Shown: piece by piece, positions 55,801 through 64,000 of the stretch
How the letters are laid out: each line of letters begins with the position of its first letter
Numbering within the stretch: position 1 is the stretch's first letter
Assembly (NCBI GenBank): GCA_903813345.2
Contig: CAIIXF020000008.1
Location: 14,244,822-14,308,821 of the forward strand
From: Owenia fusiformis
Lineage: Eukaryota; Annelida; Polychaeta; Sabellida; Oweniidae
Length of the DNA: 64,000 bases
Reading direction: 5' to 3'
Notes under the pieces: model-generated
Database searches by the model: none
The model's input: the letters and a program-made list of their open reading frames with translations, nothing else
What the model was told of the DNA's origin: nothing
Translations under genes and position numbers: made by a program

Positions 55801-58800
55801 ATTAATATGCAGCCTCCAGTCAATTCATCAATCAAATAGTGAATCAGCTAACCAGTTGTACTCTGACATTGTTTCAGTGTACGGAGGAGTTTTAAATTTC
55901 TTTCATTTTGCGAAAAATATAATATGAATTTCAATATATTGTTAATTCATTTACAAATATTTTTAAATGCATATATTAAATTTTCATTATTGTTTTAAAA
56001 CTCCATTTGTTTTTAAAACAAAACCATGATCAATATCACGCCCGGTGATCGTGAATATGGGACGGAGGGGGGGAGCAGGCAATTTCTGCTAGGAAATTCA
56101 ACAAATCTGGAAGATTTATTTTTTCAAGAAAAAGTTTACCATTGCATTGCTAAATGGATAGGCGCACGGTATGGTAGAATATGTTAGGTTTTCTGGGATT
56201 TTTTCTGAAACGATACGCATCTAAGGTATGAGATCTATTAAAAAAGGCGCAAGGCCATCAACAGGCACAAATCAACGTTTTGGCTATAAATCAAGCAACA
56301 ATGGTCTGGACGACCTGTAATAAATACTTGTAAGTGATGTTATCATAACTAAATTAATGTCATTGCTGAATTTATAAAATAAGTTTCCATATGTGAAATA
56401 AAAAATAATCGAAAATAATGAATTTGGGACGGAGGGGGGGAGGGGACGGAGGGGGGGAGCAATATGTATATAAGACATGATTAGAGATGTTTCGCGACTT
56501 TAAGTCCTTTTACTCCAAATGTACCCATTTTTAAGTCTCCAGGGGTATATCATCCAGTTTCTTACTAAGTTAATGAGTTCATTTTTCAAATACAAGAATT
56601 CGTGTGAAGTTGTTTCACTTTATAGAATTATTACTCCCCCCCTCCGTCCCCTCCCCCCCCTCCGTCCCATTTTAATTATTTTCGATTATTTTTTATTTTA
56701 CGTATGGAAACTTATTTTATAAATTCAGCAATGACATTAATTTAGTTATGATAACATCACTTACAAGTATTTATTACAGGTCGTGTAGTCCATTGTTGCT
56801 TGATTTATAGCAAAAACTTTGACTTTTGCACGTTGGTTGCGTTGCGCCTTTTTTAATAGATCTTATATCTAAAAAGAGTATCGGTTGAAAAATAATCCTA
56901 GAATACCTAACATATTTTATCATACCGTGCGCTTATTCAATTTGCAATTCAATCGTAAACTCTGTCTTGAAAAAATAATTTTACCAGATTTGTTGAATTT
57001 TCTAGCGGAAATTGCCTGCTCCCCCCCTCCGTCCCATTTTCACGATCACCGGGCGTGAATATATCACCAATCAATTTAAATATAACTTTCTTTTTCAAAC
57101 TGTTCAAGATTTGATTGACAGATCTATTTTTGAACCTTCCATATTTGGAAGTGAAATTGATGGCCTGTGTTAAATTAACAAGGTCAATCTGATCTGGTCA
57201 CTTTTTAAGTGAGTTTAGAAATAGATTTTGACTAAAAGTCATCAATTCTATCTTTGTTTTTTTCAGTGAAACCAAAGTTTCAGAAAAATTTACCTTTCAA
57301 ACCATCCTTGGCTATCTAATATGAGTTGATTTGAGAAGTTTTGATCATAATCAAATCCATACGAAAGGAGGTTTTTGCAGTAATTTATAGGACTACTTTG
57401 TCAAAGAATTTTAAAGAGAGAACAGTTTCAGTCTTCAAATGTTCAGGGTAACCTTTAGATTTATTGTTCTATTCTACAAGATGAGGATGGCTTTGCCAAT
57501 TGCTATATTTTACCTGGGTTAACACTTTTCTGATTGATGAGGAGCTTAGTTTGCACCAATTATAGAGAAGAAAGTATAGAATTGATGCAACATAATGCTT
57601 TATCACTACGCCACATAAAATCTGAACATTCTTGCCTTAAAAGCCCATGGGCATTCATAAATGTTTTCCATTCAGGTGTGATTGTGATGTATATGGATTC
57701 AATGTGAACTGGAACCACATGTGAAACATGTAGAGAAACTACATTTTTTGTATATCATGAAATTTTGTTTGATATTAGGAATCTGGATCAGAGACATAAG
57801 ATGGAAGTCTAACCTATTGCTGACCCAAGTGAACAAGATCTTGAAGAGCCTGGAGAGCAAGAAACTTATTAAGGCAGTTAAATCAGTTGCAGTAAGTGAA
57901 CATAAAAATCAATGGATTATTCTGAAATAAGTCAGAACTGTTGGACATTTTTGAAAATAGATATGGTTTATGTAACATGAAATTATGAGATATTGTAAGA
58001 TTGGGTGATCATTGTTGCCCCTGTGAAGTGTATGCAGTCAAGAAATCTCAACAAGGGGACAAATGAAGCGCCATAAAACTGATATTACAAAATACCTAGT
58101 TTAATTTTAAGGTTAATCGTTACAGGTTATGGTGAATGTGATGATGGTGATTTATATTGTACAATTTGATTTTTCATCAGGCATCCAAAAAGAAAGTGTA
58201 CATGCTGTTCAACTTGGAGCCTGACAGATCAGTTACAGGGGGAGCATGGTACAGTGACCAGGACTTTGAGGCAGAATTTGTTGACATCCTTAATCAGCAG
58301 TGCTTCAAATTCCTTGAGCAAAGGGTAAGCTTTTTATGAGGAAGTAACTATAGATGCTAAAATGCCAGTGTCATTTTAACACATGTTCATTATATACAAC
58401 TCTATGTTGAACCTATTATTGGACTGTTTTGATCCTTATGTACTTTATGACAGACCGCACCCGTGTGGAGAAGGATAACCTCATAGGTTTTTCGTTCAAT
58501 GTTTCGTTATAGTCTCCAATTTGTTTTTGTGGATGCAGGTCGGCATTCAGTGGGCGTTGTTTTTCCGAGATCTGTTTCTGTAACAATTTGCAACTTTACA
58601 ACTTACATGGTGGTGACATTTTGCCATGTTAATGCCTTGTTTCCAGTTCCAATTAATAACTGTTTTCCATCTTGGAGCCAAGCCTAACTATGGACTACTA
58701 AGATTGCTGCATATTGAACATGTTTCACAGTATCACTCAGATTGAAGTGACTTGATTGATTGATTTCTATACAGAATCTTTTCTTCACGCTTAATTTCCG

Positions 58801-59952
58801 TCCTTTATATATTTTGCATGCCTGTAATTTTATGAATGTCTTTTCAGCTGGAGCTTGCCGCTGACATGAATGTTGACCCAGCTGCTAGGATGAATAAGGC
58901 ATATGCCACGTCACTTGACATCACCAAGTATATCTCAGAGTTAGGGATTAGCAAGGTATGACATCATTTCATTGGGTTTAAAATAGTTGATAATATAGAC
59001 GTGGAGAAGAATTATCTCTTATTCAAAGAGCGCAGATGAAGCTAAATAAACTTTTGGGAAGGTGCTGACTTATAAGTTAAAACAAAAATATCTGTTTCGG
59101 GTCTGAAAGCCTGGTGATGAGAACCAAAACATTTTTACTGGCCTAATGGCCCCATATATTTTTTATATTCTTGCCAAGATATGTCATCTTAAAAAATAAA
59201 ACCATGATATTTGATTTGCAGGTTGAATTATCTGTAGAGGACATAGAGACTATCCTCAATACTTTAATTTATGATGGTAAAGTTGAGCACACAATAATGG
59301 CCACCGCAACTGGGCAGAAAAAGCTGTATAGGGCCATGAGACAAATAACACAATCAACAGGGTTGATGAGGACCCCATGTGGGGTATGCCCAGTAAGTGA
59401 CGTTTGATATATATGAATGATCAAAATAAAATGAGAGTACAGTAATTTTTCACTGTTCAAATTGGGAGGTGTTCACATTTCAAGTTTTTTAACATGGGAG
59501 TCAATGAGAGGAAAAAATTGGATCGAAAAAGTGTTCAGTTTGGGAGCTTTCGATTAGCCAAGTGTTCTGAAAAACAGGTTTTACTGTAATTTGAGTGCTT
59601 TGGGTTACTAAATCTTGCAAATATATACAGTCTGACAGTATACTATATATTTCAAAGTGTTTATCCATCAAATGAATGTCCATATTGCCTTGGTCACATA
59701 TGCTTCGATCCATCGGCCGGCGCCCAGCCGATTGAGTGTTTTGTTCAATATTATATTCAATTTTGAACAAAATACTCAATCGGCCGGGCGCCGTAGTGAA
59801 AATCGGAGCATATGTGACCAAGGCATAAATAAAGCATAAATGTATTGAATGAGTGTGTTTGATTGCAGGTGTTTAAAGACTGCAAAGAGGGAGGTATCGT
59901 GTCGCCATCTACCTGTGTTTATATGAAAGACTGGTTAGACATTAACTTTTGA
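49851..59952 (+). CDS. POLR3F: RNA polymerase III subunit RPC6 (RPC39/RPC34), 9 exons, 308 aa
   Basis: Coding exons: 49851-49903, 52212-52329, 54822-54889, 55291-55358, 57779-57891, 58181-58324, 58848-58955, 59222-59392, 59869-59952; phases continuous; 308 residues (human 316). It is one of the three RPC3-RPC6-RPC7 subunits that open the promoter and bind TFIIIB. Visible: tandem winged-helix domains in the N-terminal half (KGVTDQQLQTLIPNISPTQR; GIWIRDIRWKSNLLLTQVNK); the diagnostic LEPDRSVTGGAWYSDQDFEA; and a C-terminal cluster of four cysteines C277, C280, C286, C297 (TPCGVCPVF, DCKEGG, SPSTC) that holds the iron-sulfur cluster in the human protein. The introns are swollen by repeats: foldbacks in intron 1, a minisatellite in intron 2, a foldback in intron 4. 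The protein is intact. Confidence 0.95.
49978..50940 (+). mobile_element. Family A element in POLR3F intron 1, split by a foldback
   Basis: It begins TGTCACCACCAAAAAGTGGT and continues with the GGTTGG tract and CTGTAACAAATTCTTACAAC up to AAATACTGTT. The sequence then resumes at GACTGACTTCAGTTTTTT after the inserted foldback (50143-50893). The right end is not preserved. Confidence 0.65.
50143..50893. mobile_element. Foldback element with GGTGCYATGGAAGTTAACAG ends
   Basis: The left terminus GGTGCTATGGAAGTTAACAG and the inverted right terminus GGTGCCATGGAAGTTAACAG are followed by matched arms of roughly 350 bp (AGGAAATGAC; TCTTTGAAAATTT/AAATTTCAAAGATTG). The flanks are TTAA on the left and TCAA on the right, consistent with a TTAA target that has since mutated. 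No coding capacity. Confidence 0.7.
51128..52161. mobile_element. Foldback element with TAGTAGCCGAGACAACACAA ends, POLR3F intron 1
   Basis: The outer arms (about 51128-51320 and 51960-52161) are inverted copies with blocks such as CTTCACTTTTAAGAGTTAAG and AATCCTAACATAGAATTTTA. The loop of about 640 bp contains two CREs (51663-51670 and 51683-51690). The element ends 50 bp before exon 2 of POLR3F. Confidence 0.75.
52655..54552. repeat. 70-bp minisatellite in POLR3F intron 2, interrupted
   Basis: The unit TCAACACCACAAGTATTTGC, then TCATAATGTCAGTACAATATGC and ATGTTAATAATTTAGTTATG (split here) repeats at 52681, 52751, 52821 and 52891 with exact 70-bp spacing. A shortened 47-48-bp variant follows, and the array runs to 53352. 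It resumes at 54419-54552 after a family B insertion. The array ends in a family A remnant (TATAGTCTC to TTAATGCCTTGT at 54664). The repetitive open frames are not genes. Confidence 0.85.
53353..54418 (+). repeat. Family B element inserted in the minisatellite
   Basis: The left side has TTATCCCATCGAATGAAGTT, GGAGGGATATAGGGAACG and a (CCGT)n microsatellite (53395-53475), then CGGGCAATAACTCAAATA. It is followed by about four units of roughly 140 bp with AACTCGAAAAGTAGTGGAGC and AAATGGCCGCCATTTT. The right side is GTTCGATGGGATTCGCTACG; CATCGAA/TTCGATG forms short inverted ends. Non-coding. Confidence 0.7.
56037..57057. mobile_element. Foldback element Fb1, copy 2 (POLR3F intron 4), 5-bp target duplication
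   Basis: The 1021-bp element has ends CACGCCCGGTGATCGTGAA and complement, and AATAT on both flanks (56032-56036 and 57058-57062). Its left arm is nearly identical to the inverted right arm of copy 1 and vice versa, and its loop is inverted relative to copy 1. The same G-runs are present. Fewer mismatches separate copies than separate the two arms of one copy. Confidence 0.88.
58500..58640 (+). mobile_element. Family A fragment in POLR3F intron 6
   Basis: TTATAGTCTCCAATTTGTTT, CTGTAACAATTTGCAAC and GGTGGTGACATTTTGCCATG followed by TTAATGCCTTGTT mark a short copy. The left hairpin end is missing. Confidence 0.65.
59686..59825. repeat. Near-perfect hairpin in POLR3F intron 8
   Basis: TGCCTTGGTCACATATGCT on the left pairs with GCATATGTGACCAAGGCA on the right, and CGATTGAGTGTTTTGTTCAA pairs with TTGAACAAAATACTCAATCG, with CGGCCGGCGCC blocks between. 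It is a 140-bp MITE-like foldback lying 44 bp before exon 9. Confidence 0.75.
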
Positions 59953-60083
59953 CATCACTAAGAGACTAAATAAATGACAAGTTAAAATGTTTAGGAATGG
60001 CTAAACAATCATTATCACACCAGTGAAGGTGTAAAATGAACATTGTTTCCAACAACTTATCTGATAAGGGAAGGTAACATGTA

Positions 60084-60187
60084 CTTGAAGGACACTTTGG
60101 TGCTTGTCAACTAATAAGTGCATAAAAGTACAATACTTCAAGGACACTTTGGTGCTTGTCTTCTAATAAGTGCATAAAAGTACAATA
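60084..60187. repeat. 52-bp tandem duplication
   Basis: Two units starting CTTGAAGGACACTTTGG and CTTCAAGGACACTTTGG, both ending AAAAGTACAATA, differ at only a few positions. It lies in the presumed 3' flank of POLR3F. Confidence 0.75.
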
Positions 60188-61679
60188 CAATAGATGCATT
60201 ATAAATGCTAGAGTATTCTCTTAAAAAGAGGTGTTAATGTTAATGATTACATAACAGTCATAATTTTGAATTAATTTCATTCACATATTAAGACAGTAAA
60301 ATCAACTGCTTATTTGTGGCAAGGCTAAAATGCATGATATAAGGTGTAAGGTGTGATGCCTATTTTATGCATTTCTAAAATCAGGATGATGGAAGTCCAT
60401 TGATCTCATGAAAATAGAAAACAGAATTTAAAAGTAGATGTATTTTTTTTTTTTATATTCACAATATTTCATGAGTGTCGTATAACTAGACTGACAAAAG
60501 GATTGAATCAAAAGATACTTTGCTTTATCTCAAAATACAGTAGCATCATAAAATTTTCAAAATTTGACACAAATTTGGGGTTTTAAGGGCCCAAAACTTT
60601 TCTCCTCATCATTGAAATGTCATCGTAAGTTTCTCTCAGTTTCCTTCTAGAATTCTTGTGCATTGCAGAGATGGTCTGAATATCAGAATGCTGAAATGTG
60701 CCCCCCCCCCACACTTGTTAGCTTCAGTGAGCATAACCTCGAATGGAAGCAAAAATGGCATATACCACTGAATCATTCCGACACAATCAGGATATAATGA
60801 TTTATCTCAATATAGGCTTTTCTATCATTAAAGGAAATGAACTATGTAAGTGATACCTCTCTATCTTTTTTGCAATGTTTGTTTGGATTACCTGATGTTC
60901 TTTCAAATTGAGATTTGTTTTATCAAAAATCAGATTTTTCTGCCGAGCTGGGGGGTCATTAACAGAAACTTAGTAAAGTTACGAATTCGTAAATCAATTG
61001 TTGTAGGATATAATGACGTAACAGTTAGAGAACAATGGGTTTTACGGATTCTTAACTCTACGAAGCTTCTGTAAATGGCCCCCTGGTTAATAAAACAGGT
61101 GCCAATAAGAATGAGTTACTTTCAATTAAATATTTTTTGGACATATTATTTTTCCCTTTGAATTATACTATATGCATAAAGAAACCAAAATGTTCATATT
61201 AAAAACAATATGCCATGTAGTCGTATAAAATATTTAATTTGATCAGAAATCATATTTTTTATAATTCATACAACATTAACACAAAGATCCTCCACCTTTT
61301 CTCTTTATTATCAGTATCTCAATAAGATTAAAGGTTTAGATAAAAATACTTTATAATATGCATGATATATAAAACAGGAAAGCCATGATAAACAACATGA
61401 CAGGACAATTTGTAACATATGGTGTTTTGTTTGAAGTGGCATCTATGACAAGCTTATATTGTTAGCATCTTATTGCGCACCTTTGCTTTCTTGCTATCTT
61501 AATTTTATAATATGGAACATGAATTGAGATATTTAATCAAATATGAAAGTTAATGATGATTTAAGACACTGAAATCTCCCATTAATGGTTTGAAAAGGAT
61601 GCCTTTTCATAATTCTTGCATTTTTAAAACACCATGAAATAAAAGTCTAAATATGCCTCAAATATAATACTTTTATTCC

Positions 61680-61965
61680 GCAATACGACTGTTTTCCCAT
61701 GGAAATATGAAGGAAAAAAATCACATTTAATCGTATTACATGAAAAAATCGTATTGTCCCTTGGGAAAAAATTGTATTGGAGCGAAATACATGAAAAAAT
61801 CGTATTGTCCCGTGAAAAAAATTGCATTAGGGCGTATAATCATTTCGGAAAATATGATATTGACCTTGGGCAATATGATATTGACACTCGGTCGCTGTTC
61901 TCCCTCGGTCAATATCATATTACCCTTCGGTCAATATCATATCGTATAAAACCCATATTCAATCC
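61680..61965. repeat. Mixed direct/inverted short repeat block
   Basis: ATGAAAAAATCGTATTGTCC occurs twice (about 61740 and 61791). GATATTGACCTTGGGCAATA and CTCGGTCAATATCATATTAC form inverted copies on either side of CGGTCGCTGTTCTCCC. It resembles a decayed palindromic MITE. Confidence 0.55.
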
Positions 61966-61983
61966 CTCCCAGTAAATAACCTA

Positions 61984-62638
61984 CAGGGTGGGCCAATAAA
62001 AATAGGAACTTTCTATTTAATCAATTTTCTTAATTTTTTTGGCTTGTCATGGTCATGATCTGTATACTGCGTGTATCATGAAAAATGTCCAAATTCCCCT
62101 CTGCCTGAGACATCACTCTTGAAAATACAGTATTTCTCATACCACACAATATGTGCCCTTCAAATGGTCTCACCGACACAATTTCCATCAATCATAACAT
62201 ACGACAATATGTCTAGGAGAAGGTAGACATGTCTCCTTTGGATAATATAGTTTAACGCACCTCAGCTTTTTTCAAAATTGGCACAATATGCCTCAAAACC
62301 TCCAAGGGAGACATGTCTAGCTTGTCCTAGAAATATTAACGAATGTTTTGATTGACGGAAATCGTGTTGAGACCATTTGAAGGGTTCATATTGTGTGGTT
62401 TGAAAGATACTTTAGCAGTGATGTCTCAAGCAGAGAAAATTTAGAATTTTTTCATGACACACACTGTTTACAGATCATGACCCTGACAAGCCAAAAATGA
62501 TTATACATACATAATTTTATCTTTAACACTTTCACAAATAATCATTTTACCATTATCTGAATTTTTGTGCATTAAACTGCAATAATTAAGAAAATTGATT
62601 AAACAGAAAAATGTTCCAATTTTTATTGGCCCACTCTG
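61984..62638. mobile_element. Tc1/mariner-like foldback MITE, TA-flanked, in the zinc-finger gene 3' UTR
   Basis: The left end CAGGGTGGGCCAATAAAAAT and the inverted right end CAGAGTGGGCCAATAAAAAT are flanked by TA at 61982-61983 and 62639-62640. Inverted homology runs through most of the 655 bp (GTCATGATCTG; CAAATGGTCTCA; GAGACATGTCTA). It ends 62 bp from the stop codon of the neighbouring gene. Confidence 0.85.
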
Positions 62639-62700
62639 TATATGTCTCTGTATTACATAATACATATCCCAACATCAATATCACAGTATCTCATGTCACA

Positions 62701-63470
62701 CTATGTAATTATCTCATTATTATCATATGCTATGCTTGTCTCAATATCTTGATCACTTTGTTTAAGTTCATCAATTGTTTTTACTTTAAGAATAGGAGGT
62801 TTTGGTCCAATAATAAAGTCACGATATGGAGGTTGCTTCTGATGGTTTAAATTAAGATGTTTCTTTGCTGTTGTTGTGTTGCGGAATTCTAGAAAACATA
62901 TTCCACATTTGAATTGCTTTTTGTCCATGTGTTGCGTCATATGAATTTCAAGAGTTCCTTTTCGGGCGAAACCCTTACCACATGTGCTACACTGGAATGG
63001 ACGAGTATGGACTTGATAATGTCGATCCAGTTTCATCTTCCCAGGGTACCCTTTTCCACATATTTCACAAACATATGGATTCTGGTTGAAATGCTTGCAC
63101 ATTTTGTGCTCGTTCATTTCACGCTTTTTTGTGTAACCTTTCCCACATAAATCGCAAACATAGAAAGGCACAGAAGTGTGGCGTCGTTGATGATCTCGTA
63201 ACTGATCGCTCGACTGGAATCTTTTCTCACAATGTTTACATTTAAATGGATGTTCATCGGTGTGTTTAATAATATGGATACCAAAATCCCTGAAATTACG
63301 AAAACTTTTATCACAAAGGATGCACAACAGTCCCTTCTCCAGTCCATGCACTTCAAGGAAATGTGTATTTAAATCTTTGGGGACTATGAAAATTTCCTCC
63401 TCACATCCTACATGGTTACATTTGTAGTATTGATCCCCTGTGTCAGTGTGAACCATGTAAGGATTCATGC
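62701..63470 (-). CDS. C2H2 zinc-finger protein, last coding exon (partial gene)
   Basis: The exon begins after an acceptor TTTTTCAG at 63471-63478 on the minus strand and ends with TAG at 62701-62703, encoding about 256 residues. I read seven C2H2-type fingers: an atypical first (YKCNHVGC, H...H), then CILCDKSF, CKHCEKRF, CDLCGKGY, CEICGKGY, CSTCGKGF and CGICFLEF, each followed by the H-x3-5-H half, with linkers that only partly match TGEKP. The tail is acidic and short. It is a likely nuclear DNA-binding protein. Upstream exons lie beyond the window or in the intron to the right; an ATG at 63466-63468 could also start a short isoform. I do not recognise the orthologue. Confidence 0.8.
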
Positions 63471-64000
63471 CTGAAAAAGTAATGAAAAGGTTACAGTTGT
63501 ATTTATGTACTATTCAAAACATCAACTTAAAACAAGACATTTATAAATACTTGTATAACAAAATGACACTTCTTTGAAGGGGTAGAGTGGTAGTAAAATC
63601 CAATTTTATTTTATGATTGCATAAGGGCGCATCCAGGCTGTAGCAATAAATTGATAGTGAAGATTTCACTTTGAATGGTAGGGGGACAGGGGTTATGTCA
63701 AATCAAAATTAATTGTGTTTATATTGAGATCCCCTAAATGCAGTAAGAGGTCGGGTTGTTACCTAGACCTAATACAATCACTAATCTGGATCCTACTTCT
63801 CAAACAAGAATTTGTGGAAGTAACTGAAATAGAGTTGAAAAGAATGATCTACAATAACTTTGCAAAGTGGCCTCCCAGTTCCAAGCTAATTTACTCTGAC
63901 CCATGGGCCACATACAAATGTACATACAAGCTTGCACTGAACTATGACAGTATAAAAAAACAGTTACAATTCCTGCTTGGCAGTATGTATCAAAAGAGAT
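63471..64000. other. Intron of the zinc-finger gene up to the window edge
   Basis: AT-rich sequence without a recognisable exon, repeat family or hairpin. It is interpreted as intron because of the splice acceptor at its left border. Confidence 0.5.

Larger units (their letters stand above)
59953..62700. other. Intergenic region, POLR3F 3' UTR and repeats
   Basis: An AATAAA at 59969-59974 lies only 17 nt after the POLR3F stop. A 52-bp tandem duplication (AAGGACACTTTGGTGCTTGT) is at 60084-60187. A small foldback (GGGGTCATTAACAGAAACTT paired with its inverse) spans about 60950-61090. Short mixed direct and inverted repeats lie at 61680-61965 and a mariner-like element at 61984-62638. No gene recognised. 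Confidence 0.55.

Noticed and set aside
63466-63468. Taking this ATG as the true start of the zinc-finger gene
   Set aside because: It sits three bases after a strong splice acceptor, so the frame most likely continues from an upstream exon; kept as partial.

Overview
This is a stretch of animal nuclear genome: AT-rich, with short exons, GT-AG introns of about 0.2-4 kb, and intergenic and intronic DNA full of transposon remnants. The gene repertoire is bilaterian. The absence of vertebrate-type SINE/LINE content and the large load of foldback elements suggest a marine invertebrate (lophotrochozoan or invertebrate deuterostome), but I cannot name the species. I rebuilt six complete multi-exon genes by hand from splice sites with continuous phase, plus one partial gene.

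Layout: SLC4A1AP/kanadaptin (+, 1412-7251); a sphingolipid delta4-desaturase of the DEGS1/2 type (-, 11586-16499); head-to-head with it, 522 bp away, the transcription factor YY1 (+, 17022-22048); a repeat block (24250-26960); mitochondrial carrier SLC25A29 (-, 28574-32190); MYST acetyltransferase KAT5/Tip60 (-, 34210-45919); RNA polymerase III subunit POLR3F/RPC6 (+, 49851-59952); and the 3' exon of a seven-finger C2H2 protein (-, 62701-63470) running off the right edge. No tRNA, rRNA, CRISPR or operon structure was seen.

The order and orientation DEGS(-) YY1(+) SLC25A29(-) is, from memory, that of DEGS2-YY1-SLC25A29 on human 14q32.2, so the centre of the window looks like an ancient microsynteny block. 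The genes are not one pathway. They are mostly housekeeping: transcription (YY1, KAT5, POLR3F), sphingolipid synthesis and mitochondrial transport.

The most interesting non-genic signals are: (1) a cluster of about six YY1-type sites in YY1's own first intron; (2) two near-identical copies of a 1.02-kb foldback element with 5-bp target duplications, CAC termini and G-quadruplex-like arms; (3) a perfect 125-bp duplication upstream of SLC25A29 carrying NRF1-like, CTCF-like and CCAAT motifs; (4) a minisatellite made of nuclear-receptor half-sites; (5) a satellite carrying exact YY1 consensus sites; (6) a possible internal KAT5 promoter that would bypass the chromodomain; (7) a 51-bp in-frame cassette exon in YY1; and (8) transposons nested several levels deep around KAT5 and POLR3F.
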